From Brachyspira sp. G79 (lineage in GTDB: Bacteria > Spirochaetota > Brachyspiria > Brachyspirales > Brachyspiraceae), in assembly GCF_002379365.1 (NCBI RefSeq), contig NZ_JQIU01000008.1:690540-744046 (forward strand): 53,507 bases of DNA. The letters run 5' to 3'. The translations under genes and the position numbers were made by a program. Shown here piece by piece: positions 18,565-28,236 of the stretch. Below the pieces are notes generated by a model. That model saw only the letters and a list, made by a program, of their open reading frames with translations, made no database searches and had not been told where the DNA came from. The number at the start of each line of letters is the position of its first letter. The first letter of the stretch is position 1.

Positions 18565-19749
18565 TTATGCATTTTTCCTTTGTTTTGACAATAAGTCAAA
18601 TGTAACTGCTCCTAATAAAACTAAACCTTTAACTATCTTTTGTATGTCTGTAGATAACCCAACAAGAGACATACCATTATTTAATATACCCATAGTAAAA
18701 GCCCCTACTACAGCACCAATAATAGTGCCTATACCTCCTGAAGTTGCCGCACCTCCTATATAACAAGCTGCTATAGCGTCCATTTCAAAACCGTCACCTG
18801 CTTTAGGAGTTGCTGATGCATTTCTTGCTGATAATACTATTCCAGCTATTGCAGATAACAGTCCCATATTGGCATAAACCCAGAAAAATACAAGTTTAGT
18901 ATTAATACCTGATAATTTAGCTGCTTTAGCATTTCCGCCCAAAGCATATATTTGTCTTCCTGCTATAGTTTTTGTTGTAATAAAATGATATATAGCAATA
19001 AGAACTGACATTAATATTAATACAACAGGTATACCGTTATATCTAGCAAGTTTATACAAGAAGAACCATAATATAGCTAATATTACAAAAATAACTATAG
19101 CCTGCTGCCATTTTACTACTGTAGGAAAACCATATTTAGCTCTTTCTTTATCTTTTTTAATTACTGATAATATTATAAATACTGTTATTATCAAAGCTAT
19201 TATTATAGGAACCAAATCTAATTTTACTGTTCCTAATGTAACTTCTATATTAGGTAAAAATCCAATTGCTAAAAAAGTGTAATCTTTAGGCAAAGGACCT
19301 TTTGTCTGAGCTTGAAGCATGGTATAAGTTAAACCTCTTCCCATTAACATAGTAGCCAAAGTTACAATAAATGGAGGTATTGATAAAACAGATACGAAAA
19401 ATCCAACTATAACACCTGATAATGTACCGATAACTATTGCAGCTAAAAATGCAACTGGGGTGGGCATTCCTAAATCAACTACAAATATAGCACTAGTAGC
19501 ACCGCAAAGGGCAACTATGGAACCTACACCCAAATCTATATTACCAGTTAAAACACATAAAAGCATACCTATTGATAATATAACTATGTAACCATTTTGC
19601 ATTATTAAATTGTTTATATTAGTAGGAGATGCATTTTTACCTCCTGTAAGAATATAAAATAAAAAGAATATAGCTATAAGTGCTATTATCATGCCGTATT
19701 GTTTAATATCAATATTAATATATTTGTTAGCTGTATTTTTTGTATCCAT
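18565..19749 (-). CDS. gguB: Sugar ABC transporter permease (GguB/XylH type)
   Basis: 394 residues with about ten membrane helices, BPD_transp_2 family, the inner-membrane channel of CUT2-type sugar importers. The motifs TLATMLMGRGLTY and IYALGGNAKAAKLSGINTK, and the C-terminal GAVTFDLLS, are those of multiple-sugar permeases GguB/MmsB/XylH. The size and an insertion of charged residues around 195-215 (KKDKERAKYGF) fit the GguB/XylH branch. It works with the ATPase encoded 47 bases upstream and the binding lipoprotein. The context says the substrate is L-arabinose, perhaps also xylose, galactose or glucose. Start ATG 19749 follows GGAGGC. Confidence 0.87.
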   Translation of the reverse strand: MDTKNTANKYINIDIKQYGMIIALIAIFFLFYILTGGKNASPTNINNLIMQNGYIVILSIGMLLCVLTGNIDLGVGSIVALCGATSAIFVVDLGMPTPVAFLAAIVIGTLSGVIVGFFVSVLSIPPFIVTLATMLMGRGLTYTMLQAQTKGPLPKDYTFLAIGFLPNIEVTLGTVKLDLVPIIIALIITVFIILSVIKKDKERAKYGFPTVVKWQQAIVIFVILAILWFFLYKLARYNGIPVVLILMSVLIAIYHFITTKTIAGRQIYALGGNAKAAKLSGINTKLVFFWVYANMGLLSAIAGIVLSARNASATPKAGDGFEMDAIAACYIGGAATSGGIGTIIGAVVGAFTMGILNNGMSLVGLSTDIQKIVKGLVLLGAVTFDLLSKQRKNA

Positions 19750-19796
19750 ATAAAAATGCCTCCATTTTTTTATATTTTTATTTATTAATTTTATAA

Positions 19797-21326
19797 TTAA
19801 TTATCTTGAATAATACACTTCATTATATTTACTTGATTAATATCTTCTTTCAACTCACCGACAATTTTTCCATCATTTAATACATATACTCTATCTGACA
19901 TTCCTATTACTTCAGGCAATTCCGAAGATATTATTATTACAGCTTTACCCATTTTTACCAAATCATTAATAACACAATATATTTCATATTTAGCACCAAC
20001 ATCTATACCTCTGGTAGGTTCATCTAAGATAAGAACATCTGGATTAGAAAGCATCCATTTTGCTAAAACTACCTTTTGCTGATTTCCACCAGATAAAGAT
20101 CCTACAACCTGATTTATTGAATTAGATTTTAAATTTAATAAATTTTTATATTCATGTGATTTTAATATTTCTTCATTATCATTAACAACACCAAATTTAG
20201 AAAAAACATTTTTAAGACTTGCCATTGTCATATTATGTTTTATATCATCTATAAGTACCAAACCATAAGTTTTTCTATCTTCTGAAGTATATGCAATTTT
20301 ATTATCTATTGCATCTTTAACACTTTTTATAAATACTTCTTTTTCATGAATCTTCATATTTCCGCTAATTCGATCTCCATAAGTCCTTCCAAATATACTC
20401 ATAGCAAGTTCTGTTCTTCCGCTACCCATTAATCCTGCAATACCAACTACTTCTCCAGCTCTTACGTTTAATGATATATCTTTTAAAACATGTTTATTAC
20501 CCTTATATACATTCCAATTATTTATTTCAAATATAACTTTACCTATAGGACAATTCTCCCTCTTTGGATATCTATTTGTTAATTCTCTTCCAACCATACC
20601 TTTAATTATTGTGTCTTCATCAAAACTATCCTTTCCTTTATGTAAAGTTTGTATACTTTGTCCGTCTCTAATAATAGTTATAGAATCTGCTATATAACTG
20701 ATTTCATTTAATTTATGAGATATAATAATACAAGTAATACCTTCATTCTTTAACTGTTTAATAATCTCAAGCAAGTTCATACTTTCTTTATCATTAAGAG
20801 AAGCTGTAGGTTCATCTAATATTAAAAGTTCTACTTTCTTCGCTAATGCTTTTGATATTTCAACTAATTGCTGCTTGCCCACACCTATAGTATAAATAGG
20901 ATCCATTACATTTTCATTTTCTAATCCTACAACTTTAAGCATTTCTACAGCTTTTTCTCTGGTTTTATTCCAATCTATGACACCTTTAAAAGAAACCTGT
21001 TCATTACCTAAAAATATGTTTTCAGCTATTGAAAGATAAGGTATTAACGCTAATTCCTGCTGTATTATAACTATTCCATTATGCTCACTGTCTTTAATTT
21101 TTTTAAACTTACACTTCTCTCCCTTATAGTATATATTACCGCTATAACTACCATAAGGATAAACTCCAGAGAGGACATTCATAAGCGTTGATTTACCTGC
21201 CCCATTTTCTCCGCATAGAGCATGTATTTCACCTTTTTTCACCTTTAAATTAACATTATCAAGAGCTTTTACGGATGAAAATTCTTTTGTAATATTTTCC
21301 ATTACTAAAATATAATCATTATCCAT
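19797..21326 (-). CDS. gguA: Sugar ABC transporter ATP-binding protein, two tandem ATPase domains (GguA type)
   Basis: 509 residues with two nucleotide-binding domains, as in MglA/XylG/GguA. Domain 1 has Walker [10 protein letters not shown] (about 37-45) and Walker [12 protein letters not shown]. Domain 2 has the altered loop GLMGSGRTE, signature LSGGNQQKV and Walker [19 protein letters not shown], the CUT2 pattern. The start is ATG at 21326 with AGGAGG six bases upstream; the 25-codon upstream extension overlaps the end of the binding-protein gene. It energises the adjacent permease. Position between binding protein and permease is the usual chvE-gguA-gguB order. Confidence 0.9.
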   Translation of the reverse strand: MDNDYILVMENITKEFSSVKALDNVNLKVKKGEIHALCGENGAGKSTLMNVLSGVYPYGSYSGNIYYKGEKCKFKKIKDSEHNGIVIIQQELALIPYLSIAENIFLGNEQVSFKGVIDWNKTREKAVEMLKVVGLENENVMDPIYTIGVGKQQLVEISKALAKKVELLILDEPTASLNDKESMNLLEIIKQLKNEGITCIIISHKLNEISYIADSITIIRDGQSIQTLHKGKDSFDEDTIIKGMVGRELTNRYPKRENCPIGKVIFEINNWNVYKGNKHVLKDISLNVRAGEVVGIAGLMGSGRTELAMSIFGRTYGDRISGNMKIHEKEVFIKSVKDAIDNKIAYTSEDRKTYGLVLIDDIKHNMTMASLKNVFSKFGVVNDNEEILKSHEYKNLLNLKSNSINQVVGSLSGGNQQKVVLAKWMLSNPDVLILDEPTRGIDVGAKYEIYCVINDLVKMGKAVIIISSELPEVIGMSDRVYVLNDGKIVGELKEDINQVNIMKCIIQDN

Positions 21327-21354
21327 GAATGTCCTCCTAATTTTAATTGGAATA

Positions 21355-22431
21355 TTAATTAACTTGAAGTTGTTCTTCTGTATAATAACCGCTATCAACA
21401 ATTATGCTTTGGTAATTATTTTTATCAATAGCAATAGGTTCGCATAAATAAGTAGGAACTACTTTTACATTATTATTGTATTGAGTAGTATCATTTATTT
21501 CTGGTTCACCGCCTTTTAATACAGCATCAACCATAGCTGCACATTTTTCTGCTAATATTCTAGTATCTTTAAATATAGTCATAGTTTGATGACCTGAAAT
21601 AATATTTTTTATAGCCATTAATTCAGCATCCTGACCAGATATTAAAGGCCAATCTTCACCAACTTTATATCCTGATGCTTCCAAGGCAGAACGTATACCA
21701 TAGGCAAATCCGTCAAAAGCACTGCAAGCTATATCTAATTTTTGATTATTATAATAACCAGAAAGATAATTTTCAGCCCATTGCTGTGCTGTTTCCTGAG
21801 ACCATCTCAATATACAAGTATCCTGAAAACTTGTTCTTCCTGTTTTGCATACTAATACACCATTATCAAGATATGGCTGTAAAACTTCCATTATACCGTT
21901 ATATAAAAATAAAGCATTATTATCATCTGGAGATCCCATAAAGAACTCTACAGTATAGCTTCTGTTTTCTTGTTTAGCTGTTTCTAAATTTTTAGCTTTT
22001 ACTATATATTCTGCTATTTTAGTTCCTACACCTTTATTATCAAATGTAGCGTAGTATGAAACAGAATCAGTATCCATCAATAATCTGTCATAAGCTATTA
22101 CTGGTATACCATTATTTTTTGCCTGATCCAAAACATTTACTAACGCTTGAGAATCTACAGAAGCAACTACCAAACATTTAACACCTTTTGCTATAAAATT
22201 TTCGATTTGAGATACCTGAGTTTGAACATCATCTTCAGCAAACTGAATATCAACTGCATATCCTAATTTTTCTAAATTAGCTTTCATATTAGCGGCATCA
22301 TTTATCCATCTTTCTGATGACTGAGTAGGCATGGCAACACCAACTAAAATTTTATCGCTGTCATTTCCTCCAGAACAAGAAATTATAAAGAACATTAAAG
22401 AACAAATGATAATAGATATTTTTTTTATCAT
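21355..22431 (-). CDS. chvE: Periplasmic sugar-binding lipoprotein (ChvE/XylF-like)
   Basis: 358 residues. Lipoprotein signal with lipobox IISC predicts lipid attachment at Cys19. The mature part is a type I periplasmic sugar-binding fold: [13 protein letters not shown], then [39 protein letters not shown] and VLISGQD-like segments ([10 protein letters not shown]). These are close in pattern to ChvE, which binds arabinose, galactose, glucose and xylose. Solute binding protein of the importer encoded downstream. Its leader carries an unusual G-rich ribosome-binding site (GGGGGC). The specific sugar is inferred from the araBAD genes in the same operon. Confidence 0.88.
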   Translation of the reverse strand: MIKKISIIICSLMFFIISCSGGNDSDKILVGVAMPTQSSERWINDAANMKANLEKLGYAVDIQFAEDDVQTQVSQIENFIAKGVKCLVVASVDSQALVNVLDQAKNNGIPVIAYDRLLMDTDSVSYYATFDNKGVGTKIAEYIVKAKNLETAKQENRSYTVEFFMGSPDDNNALFLYNGIMEVLQPYLDNGVLVCKTGRTSFQDTCILRWSQETAQQWAENYLSGYYNNQKLDIACSAFDGFAYGIRSALEASGYKVGEDWPLISGQDAELMAIKNIISGHQTMTIFKDTRILAEKCAAMVDAVLKGGEPEINDTTQYNNNVKVVPTYLCEPIAIDKNNYQSIIVDSGYYTEEQLQVN

Positions 22432-22541
22432 AGTTAAGCCCCCAAAATATTTATTTTATTTATATATTTAGACTAGGAAAAAATTGGGGCATTATATACT
22501 ATAATTATTACTTTTATACTACAAATTTGATTTTTTAAAAA

Positions 22542-23690
22542 TTATTTATTTTTTATACCATATTCATCTCTAAATTTCTTTGGAGTTGTACCAGTCCATT
22601 TCTTAAATATTTTTATATAATGACTTTGAGAATAAAAAGAAAAATATTGTGCTATCTCCCCAAAAGAATATTCGTAATATATAAGCATATTTTTTGAAAA
22701 TGTAATCTTTTCTCTTTGTATATAATCTTTTATCGTAATACCTTCCTGTTTACTAAATACCCTTGAAAGATATTCAGAATTGGTATAAAGTTTTTTTGCT
22801 ATATCTTTAACAACTATTTTTTTATTAATATTTTTGATAATTATTTCTTTACATTGATTTATTAAATAATTTTTATTGTCTATATGCTCATTATTTTTTT
22901 CATTGTATACCAACTGAGTAAAATAAAACTGTGCCTCTCTTTCTATAGATTGTATATGTTCTATTTTGTTAGTATCTTCCAATTTTCTTACAAAGTTATC
23001 GCAAATTGAAAAAGAAACTTCTGAAGAAATACCTCCATCTATAGCCGCCCTGCTTGATAAACATATATGACATATAGCTACATTTTTATAAGAACGAATT
23101 TTATCCTTAGCCATAACCCCATACTGACCTATAAACTTTTCATCTAAACTCTGCTTTAAACTATTTAAATCTCCATTTCTGATGCTTTCCAATATTCTAA
23201 GCTCTCTGTCATAGGGATTATGAAATACATTATTAGAATATGTATTTATATATGTATCAGTAATTTCCTTATTTATTTTATGAATTAATTCTTCATTAAT
23301 AAAATTATTAATAAGCATTTCATCATAAGATACTTCTGTATTATTATATAAATTATGAATAAATAAAATCTCTTCACAAAATATATCTAGCGGTATCTCT
23401 AACATATTTTTAGAATCATTTGATATACTATTTATACAATTAGGACCTACTATGATCTTTTTATCTGATAAAACAATAGAAGAATAAACTATATTATCTC
23501 TATCTATACTTAATATAGGATAATCTATATTGGCGTTTACAAGAAGAAAATTCTGAAGTCTTATATCTATAGAATCTTTACAATCTTCATAAATTCCTAT
23601 AGTTTTTTCTAAAATATTGTTTGAATTATATATTCTTACAGGAGACTGAATCATTTTTAAAATATGGCTGCATATATATTCTATATTCAT
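22542..23690 (-). CDS. AraC-family transcriptional regulator
   Basis: 382 residues. The C-terminal 100 residues form the two helix-turn-helix units of the AraC/XylS family (VVKDIAKKLYTNSEYLSRVF, then SFYSQSHYIKIFKKWTGTTP with KKFRDEYG). The N-terminal 270 residues are not an AraC cupin. They contain a PAS/GAF-like sensor portion (PVRIYNSNNILEKTIGIYED) and a helical block (REAQFYFTQLV, CHICLSSRAAIDGG). That arrangement is seen in regulators related to YSIRK-type and LytTR-linked AraC proteins. It lies 110 bases upstream of the sugar-binding gene on the same strand, so it probably controls the arabinose operon. The ATG at 23690 has no visible Shine-Dalgarno sequence. Confidence 0.82.
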   Translation of the reverse strand: MNIEYICSHILKMIQSPVRIYNSNNILEKTIGIYEDCKDSIDIRLQNFLLVNANIDYPILSIDRDNIVYSSIVLSDKKIIVGPNCINSISNDSKNMLEIPLDIFCEEILFIHNLYNNTEVSYDEMLINNFINEELIHKINKEITDTYINTYSNNVFHNPYDRELRILESIRNGDLNSLKQSLDEKFIGQYGVMAKDKIRSYKNVAICHICLSSRAAIDGGISSEVSFSICDNFVRKLEDTNKIEHIQSIEREAQFYFTQLVYNEKNNEHIDNKNYLINQCKEIIIKNINKKIVVKDIAKKLYTNSEYLSRVFSKQEGITIKDYIQREKITFSKNMLIYYEYSFGEIAQYFSFYSQSHYIKIFKKWTGTTPKKFRDEYGIKNK

Positions 23691-23702
23691 AGTATATATT
23701 TT

Positions 23703-23730
23703 AGTATATAAATTTATAAATAATATTCAA
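23703..23730 (-). promoter_or_regulatory. Predicted promoter of the AraC-family regulator
   Basis: On the minus strand TTGAAT (23730-23725) and TATACT (23708-23703), spacer 16. The implied transcript would start only about five to ten bases before the ATG at 23690, giving an almost leaderless mRNA. Confidence 0.45.
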
Positions 23731-23827
23731 TATGATATAAAAATAAAAACTATTTTTTAATATAACAATCTTTACAAATAAATATATTTTAATACATATT
23801 CCATAAAATATAAAAAATAAGCGATGA

Positions 23828-24634
23828 TTACATTCCAAACAATCCAAGTATAGAAACTAAAAGATAGTCAGTAATAAGTATTAGCATAAAACTATAAACC
23901 ACACTTGTAGTAGTAGCTTTACCTACACCCTCTGCACCACCCGAAGTTCTAAAACCATAAAAACAGGATATAAGCATAACTTCAGCACCAAATATGGTTG
24001 ATTTAATTAAACTTCCTATAAAATCCCCTAGTGATATAACAGATATGGCACTATCAAAATAATGAATAGGATCACTCCTAAGCACAAATACTGTAACTAT
24101 AGCTCCTCCCAAAACACCTATAATATCGGCAGAAACTGTGAGCATAGGAAGCGATATAACAGCAGCCCAAAAGCGTGGAACAGCAACATATTCTATAGGA
24201 TTAGTATATAAAGTTTTCAAAGCATCTAACTGCTCGCTAACCTGCATAGTACCTATTTCAGCTGTAACAGAACTTCCCACCCTTCCTGCAAATATCAAAG
24301 CAAGAAGCATAGGCGATAGCTCCTTAACCATAGCCTTACCAACCATAGATCCTACAAACTGAGAAATACCTTTCAATACACTATCAAGTACTACAGCTAT
24401 CTGTAAAGACATAACCATACCAGTACACAGAACTGTAACAGCAGCAACAACAAATGAATCAACACCCATTCTTACTATCTGCTCTCTTAAAAGTTTAAAA
24501 GAGAAAGAAGATCTAAAAGTATATTTAAATACCTCTATAAGAAGAGAAGCAAATTCACCCAAAGTTGCAAGAAAATAGTTTATTTTATTTTTAACGCCTT
24601 TTCGTAATTCTATTTTTACATCAAATAATTCCAT
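23828..24634 (-). CDS. mlaE: MlaE-family lipid ABC transporter permease
   Basis: 268 residues, five or six membrane helices, MlaE/YrbE permease family, which moves phospholipids between the membranes with MlaF ATPase and MCE-domain MlaD. Family marks are the central ELSPMLLALIFAGRVGSSVTAEIGTMQVSEQLDAL stretch, of which LIFAGRVGSSVTAEIGTM is the hallmark, and ALKTLYTNPIEY. Length matches E. coli MlaE (260). No MlaF or MCE gene is in the window, so its partners lie elsewhere. It follows dnaB by 23 bases and may be cotranscribed with rplI-dnaB. Confidence 0.9.
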   Translation of the reverse strand: MELFDVKIELRKGVKNKINYFLATLGEFASLLIEVFKYTFRSSFSFKLLREQIVRMGVDSFVVAAVTVLCTGMVMSLQIAVVLDSVLKGISQFVGSMVGKAMVKELSPMLLALIFAGRVGSSVTAEIGTMQVSEQLDALKTLYTNPIEYVAVPRFWAAVISLPMLTVSADIIGVLGGAIVTVFVLRSDPIHYFDSAISVISLGDFIGSLIKSTIFGAEVMLISCFYGFRTSGGAEGVGKATTTSVVYSFMLILITDYLLVSILGLFGM

Positions 24635-24657
24635 AATAAAATTACCCCTATAATATA

Positions 24658-26061
24658 TTATGCATCATTACTGTTATTATATATGTTTTCAAATCTGGTT
24701 TGATCAGCTATAAAATGAAGCGGTATACCATCATGTATAGCACCATTTCTATGTTTTGCAAGTATTACTTCAACCTGATTAGTTTTGTCATCTATAACTT
24801 CATCATCTTTTTCTTCTTTATTAGGCTTTTGTCTATGAAGAAACATAACAATATCCGCGTCCTGTTCTATAGAACCAGATTCCCTAAGGTCTGAAAGTCT
24901 GGGTTTGTCCTGTCTCTGTTCAACAGCCCTAGATAACTGAGCCAAAGATATAACAGGCACATTAAGCTCCTTAGCCAATGCCTTAAGCCCTCTTGAAATA
25001 TCCGCTATTTCCTGCTCTCTTGTACCATTTCTTCTAGTCTGAACGCCAGAATGAATAAGCTGAAGATAATCTACAACTATCAATTTTAAATCAATTTCTT
25101 TTCCAGAAGTTTTACTCATCTCAGCAAATCTATACTTCATCTGCCTAGCTATACCACGTATTTCCATTATAGTTAATTGGCTTGAATCATCTATCAAAAG
25201 ATTAGCCTGAGATAAACTATTAAAAGTCTGTCCTAGTTTAGTCCATTCCTGCTTTTCCAAATCCCCAGACCTTATTCTTGATAAACTAATTCTAGCCTTA
25301 CTAGCTATTAACCTTTCTACAAGCTGCATTCTGCTCATCTCAAGAGAGAAAAAACCTATACCAAAACCTGTAGTTTCTATATTAGTAATAACATGCTCCA
25401 CTATATTAAGTGCAAAACTTGTTTTACCTACAGAAGGTCTTGCCGCTAATATAATCAAATCCGAAGGCTGAAAACCATGAGTAATTTTATCAAGAGATAT
25501 AAAACCAGAAGGAACTCCAGTTACAGTACCTTTATGCTTTTTTCGGCTCTCTATAGTAGTTAAAGCTTCATAAAGCAGCTCCCGTATATGAATAAAATCA
25601 TTGCTTAATCTTCTTTGAGTAACCTCAAATATTTTTTTCTCAGCAAAATCAGCTATTTCTTTAGTTTCTGCATCCTTTGCCTCATAAGCTGATTTTTGTA
25701 TATCCTGAGTTGCTGTTATTAAATCTCTAAGTAATGATTTTTCAGCGATAATTTCAGCATAATATTTGGCATTCTGATGAAAAGGCGTACCATCTATTAT
25801 ACGCATTAAATATGCTTCATCATTTTGAATAATTTTTTCAAATAAACCATTTTCTTTAAGATATCTTAAAGTGGTCTCAGCATTAACCGCTATGCCCCTA
25901 TTATTCATCTCTATGATACTTTCATAAAGCAGTCTATTTCTTTCACTATAAAAATCTGTGGATTTTATTTTGGATAAAGCTGCAGATATAGCCTGAGAGT
26001 TTTGAAGCATCGCCCCCAATAGAGACTCTTCAGCCTCTATTGAGCAGGGTGTATTATTCAT
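24658..26061 (-). CDS. dnaB: Replicative DNA helicase
   Basis: 467 residues, hexameric helicase that unwinds DNA at the replication fork. N-terminal DnaB domain (residues about 5-105, starting PCSIEAEESLLGAML), linker, and RecA-like domain with Walker A ARPSVGKTS (207-215), Walker B region LIVVDYLQLI, and the arginine-finger segment SRAVEQRQDKPRLSDLRESG. Length is typical, with no intein. It follows rplI by 37 bases, the common rplI-dnaB arrangement. Confidence 0.97.
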   Translation of the reverse strand: MNNTPCSIEAEESLLGAMLQNSQAISAALSKIKSTDFYSERNRLLYESIIEMNNRGIAVNAETTLRYLKENGLFEKIIQNDEAYLMRIIDGTPFHQNAKYYAEIIAEKSLLRDLITATQDIQKSAYEAKDAETKEIADFAEKKIFEVTQRRLSNDFIHIRELLYEALTTIESRKKHKGTVTGVPSGFISLDKITHGFQPSDLIILAARPSVGKTSFALNIVEHVITNIETTGFGIGFFSLEMSRMQLVERLIASKARISLSRIRSGDLEKQEWTKLGQTFNSLSQANLLIDDSSQLTIMEIRGIARQMKYRFAEMSKTSGKEIDLKLIVVDYLQLIHSGVQTRRNGTREQEIADISRGLKALAKELNVPVISLAQLSRAVEQRQDKPRLSDLRESGSIEQDADIVMFLHRQKPNKEEKDDEVIDDKTNQVEVILAKHRNGAIHDGIPLHFIADQTRFENIYNNSNDA

Positions 26062-26098
26062 AAATATTATGCCTATTAATTGATACTAAGCCTTAATT

Positions 26099-26617
26099 TC
26101 AAGCTTGTACTGTTTCAGAAGTATTATTGTTTTCTTCTTTTATTTCCTCTGTTACTTCTACAACTTCTTTATCATCTATATTGACAACTTTAATTTTGAT
26201 AACAGCATTAACACTGTGATATAATTTTATTTCAACATCAAACTCGCCAAGTTCTTTAATATGTTTTTCCATATGAACATCGCGTTTATTTATATCAATT
26301 TCTTTTTCTTTTAAAGCATCAACTATAGTCTGCTGGCTAACAGAACCGTATAATTTACCATTTTCAGCAACTTTCATAGGTATAACTACACTAATATCAA
26401 CAATTTTACCTTTTAATATTTCAGCTTCCATTTTTCTTTTAGCTCTTTTTTTCTCCAAACTTTTCTGCATTTGAGCTAAAGTTTTTAAATTAGCTGCATT
26501 TTTTATTACAGCTATATTTCTTGGAATAAGGTAATTTCTTGCATAGCCGTCTTTTACTTTACATATATCACCTTCATAACCTAATGATATAAAATCTTTT
26601 TTTAAGATAACTTCCAT
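26099..26617 (-). CDS. rplI: 50S ribosomal protein L9
   Basis: 172 residues. The N-terminal domain has the L9 signature (MEVILKKDFISLGYEGDICK, then KDGYARNYLIPRNIA), followed by the long connecting helix (about 40-75) and the C-terminal rRNA-binding domain. It carries a C-terminal tail of about 25 residues rich in Glu, Val and Asn (EEIKEENNNTSE) beyond the usual 148-150 residues. First gene of the rplI-dnaB-mlaE run, with promoter at 26679-26707 and GGAGAAGG before the ATG. Confidence 0.97.
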   Translation of the reverse strand: MEVILKKDFISLGYEGDICKVKDGYARNYLIPRNIAVIKNAANLKTLAQMQKSLEKKRAKRKMEAEILKGKIVDISVVIPMKVAENGKLYGSVSQQTIVDALKEKEIDINKRDVHMEKHIKELGEFDVEIKLYHSVNAVIKIKVVNIDDKEVVEVTEEIKEENNNTSETVQA

Positions 26618-26678
26618 TTGCCTTCTCCTTCATATCGCTATTAAATAATATAATAAATTTCTAGTTTACAATTTACAT

Positions 26679-26707
26679 ATTATATCATATTACACATATT
26701 ATAGCAA
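26679..26707 (-). promoter_or_regulatory. Predicted promoter of rplI-dnaB
   Basis: On the minus strand TTGCTA (26707-26702) and TATAAT (26684-26679) with a 17-base spacer, about 62 bases upstream of the rplI ATG. Confidence 0.55.
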
Positions 26708-26740
26708 GTACTTTACAGCCAAATACATCTATATAGTATA

Positions 26741-26776
26741 TTGATTTTTTTTATTCTTATGTTATAATAATTAGAG
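26741..26776 (+). promoter_or_regulatory. Flavodoxin promoter with overlapping PerR/Fur-like box
   Basis: TTGATT (26741-26746) and TATAAT (26763-26768), spacer 16. The segment TTATAATAATTAGAG (26762-26776) overlaps the -10 and matches the PerR-type consensus TTATAATnATTATAA at all but two positions. In so AT-rich a genome such a match can arise by chance. Confidence 0.45.
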
Positions 26777-26803
26777 TATTCTAACATAAGGAGTTAATTT
26801 AAT

Positions 26804-27319
26804 ATGAAATATTCTATAGTTTATACTAGCAAAAGCGGTAATACAGAAAAATTAGCATTAGCTATAAAAGAATCTGCTAACGGAGAATGTCTACAATGCG
26901 TAAAAGCTGATGCAGTAGATGCTAATAAAATTGGTGAATCTGACTTAGTATTTGTAGGTGCTGGAAGTTATAAAGGTACTTGCGATGAGGCTGCTGGTAA
27001 GTTTATGCAGACATTAAAAAACAAAAAGGTATTTTTATTTATGACTGTAGGCTATGGTAATAATCAAGAATATTATGATAAAATGCTTAATCCTGCAAAA
27101 ACTTTCCTAGATTCTTCTAATACATTAGTTGGTACTTATGCTTGTCAAGGTCAATGGATAGACGGACAAAAGAAAAATTTAGAAAACATGCTTGAAAAAG
27201 CTGCAACTGATGATGAGAAAAAAGTTGTTCAGGATAAATTAGCTAATTATGACAATGCCATGGGACACCCTAATGCTGATGATTTAAACAAATTGAAAGA
27301 AGCTATTAAAACTCTATAA
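26804..27319 (+). CDS. Flavodoxin-family protein
   Basis: 171 residues, flavodoxin fold that carries FMN and transfers single electrons, or acts as an NAD(P)H-quinone-type reductase. The FMN phosphate loop is at the very N-terminus (YTSKSGNTEKLA, residues 7-18). SDLVFVGAGSYKGTCDEAAGKF supplies the second flavin-contact region, and there is no signal peptide. The C-terminal 45 residues (GQKKNLENMLEKAA onward) are charged and helical, a variable extension. It stands alone between divergent promoters and a strong terminator. GGAG lies 10 bases upstream of the ATG. In anaerobes such proteins serve pyruvate oxidoreductases or oxygen and redox stress; the role here is not fixed. Confidence 0.85.
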   Translation: MKYSIVYTSKSGNTEKLALAIKESANGECLQCVKADAVDANKIGESDLVFVGAGSYKGTCDEAAGKFMQTLKNKKVFLFMTVGYGNNQEYYDKMLNPAKTFLDSSNTLVGTYACQGQWIDGQKKNLENMLEKAATDDEKKVVQDKLANYDNAMGHPNADDLNKLKEAIKTL

Positions 27320-27337
27320 TATTTACCCATAAAAATT

Positions 27338-27388
27338 AACCCTCTATAATAGAAATAGACATATTAATTCTATTACAGAGGGTTTTTA
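27338..27388. terminator. Bidirectional intrinsic terminator between flavodoxin and tatD
   Basis: AACCCTCTATAATAGAA pairs with TTCTATTACAGAGGGTT (one A-C mismatch) and T-runs flank both sides (TTTTTATATTT on the plus strand). It serves the flavodoxin gene (+) and the tatD/HIT operon (-). Confidence 0.85.
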
Positions 27389-27402
27389 TATTTTTATACA
27401 AA

Positions 27403-28215
27403 TTAAATTCTATTCAAATCTATAGGAAGCTCCAAAACTCTAACAGTATTTTCTAAAGCTCTTCTCATAATATCTTCACTTTTTTCACCGCTTGCCTCAG
27501 CCAATACTTCAACCGTATATGGTATAAATGATGGCTCATTTGCCCTACCCCTTACTTTCTGAGGAGTTAAATACGGAGCATCAGTTTCTATTGTAAACAT
27601 ATCCTTTGGAACATACTTAAAAGCCTCTCTTATAAAATCATTTTTTATATATGTAGATGACCCTGAAAAAGAAAGTATATATCCCAAATCCAAAGCATTT
27701 TTTGCATCTTCAACATTTCCACTGAAACAATGAAATATCCCTCTTTTTGGTATATCTGCTTCTCTAAGAATTTTAAAAGTATCTTTAAATGCATTTCTGC
27801 TATGTATCAATATAGGAAGGTCTGTATTTTTAGCAGCCTCGCATAAAGCCAAGAAAAACTCACGCTGCTCATTTTTATTTGAATCATCATGATAATAGTC
27901 AAGCCCTATTTCACCCACAGCATATATTGACTTATTTTGATTTTTTAATGTTTTTTTATTTAAATTTTTTATTTTTAATTCAAAAGCCTTTAATGTATCC
28001 TCATCATTTTCATTTGCATAGTCTGGATAATATCCCATACTAAAAAATACACCCTCAGCATCAGAAAGTATAAACATACGCTCGTCTATGTCATTAGGGT
28101 GCACTCCTATATCAACAAAATAAAATATACCTGCCTTATTAGCTCTATCTAAAACTTCTTCTAATTCTTTACTCTTCTTTGATATGTATGTAAGATGGCA
28201 ATGACTGTCTATCAT
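27403..28215 (-). CDS. tatD: TatD-family metal-dependent DNase/hydrolase
   Basis: 270 residues, TIM-barrel amidohydrolase-like nuclease. Metal ligands are visible: MIDSHCHL (His5, His7), GEIGLDYYHD (Glu near 103), LIHSRNAF, FHCFSG and ETDAPYLTP with the final Asp. The motif order and length equal TatD/YcfH/YabD proteins, which have 3'-5' exonuclease or D-tyrosyl-type activity in different studies. It follows the HIT gene after 21 bases. Exact substrate not known. Confidence 0.92.
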   Translation of the reverse strand: MIDSHCHLTYISKKSKELEEVLDRANKAGIFYFVDIGVHPNDIDERMFILSDAEGVFFSMGYYPDYANENDEDTLKAFELKIKNLNKKTLKNQNKSIYAVGEIGLDYYHDDSNKNEQREFFLALCEAAKNTDLPILIHSRNAFKDTFKILREADIPKRGIFHCFSGNVEDAKNALDLGYILSFSGSSTYIKNDFIREAFKYVPKDMFTIETDAPYLTPQKVRGRANEPSFIPYTVEVLAEASGEKSEDIMRRALENTVRVLELPIDLNRI

Positions 28216-28236
28216 TATGTTAACTCCAATTATTAT

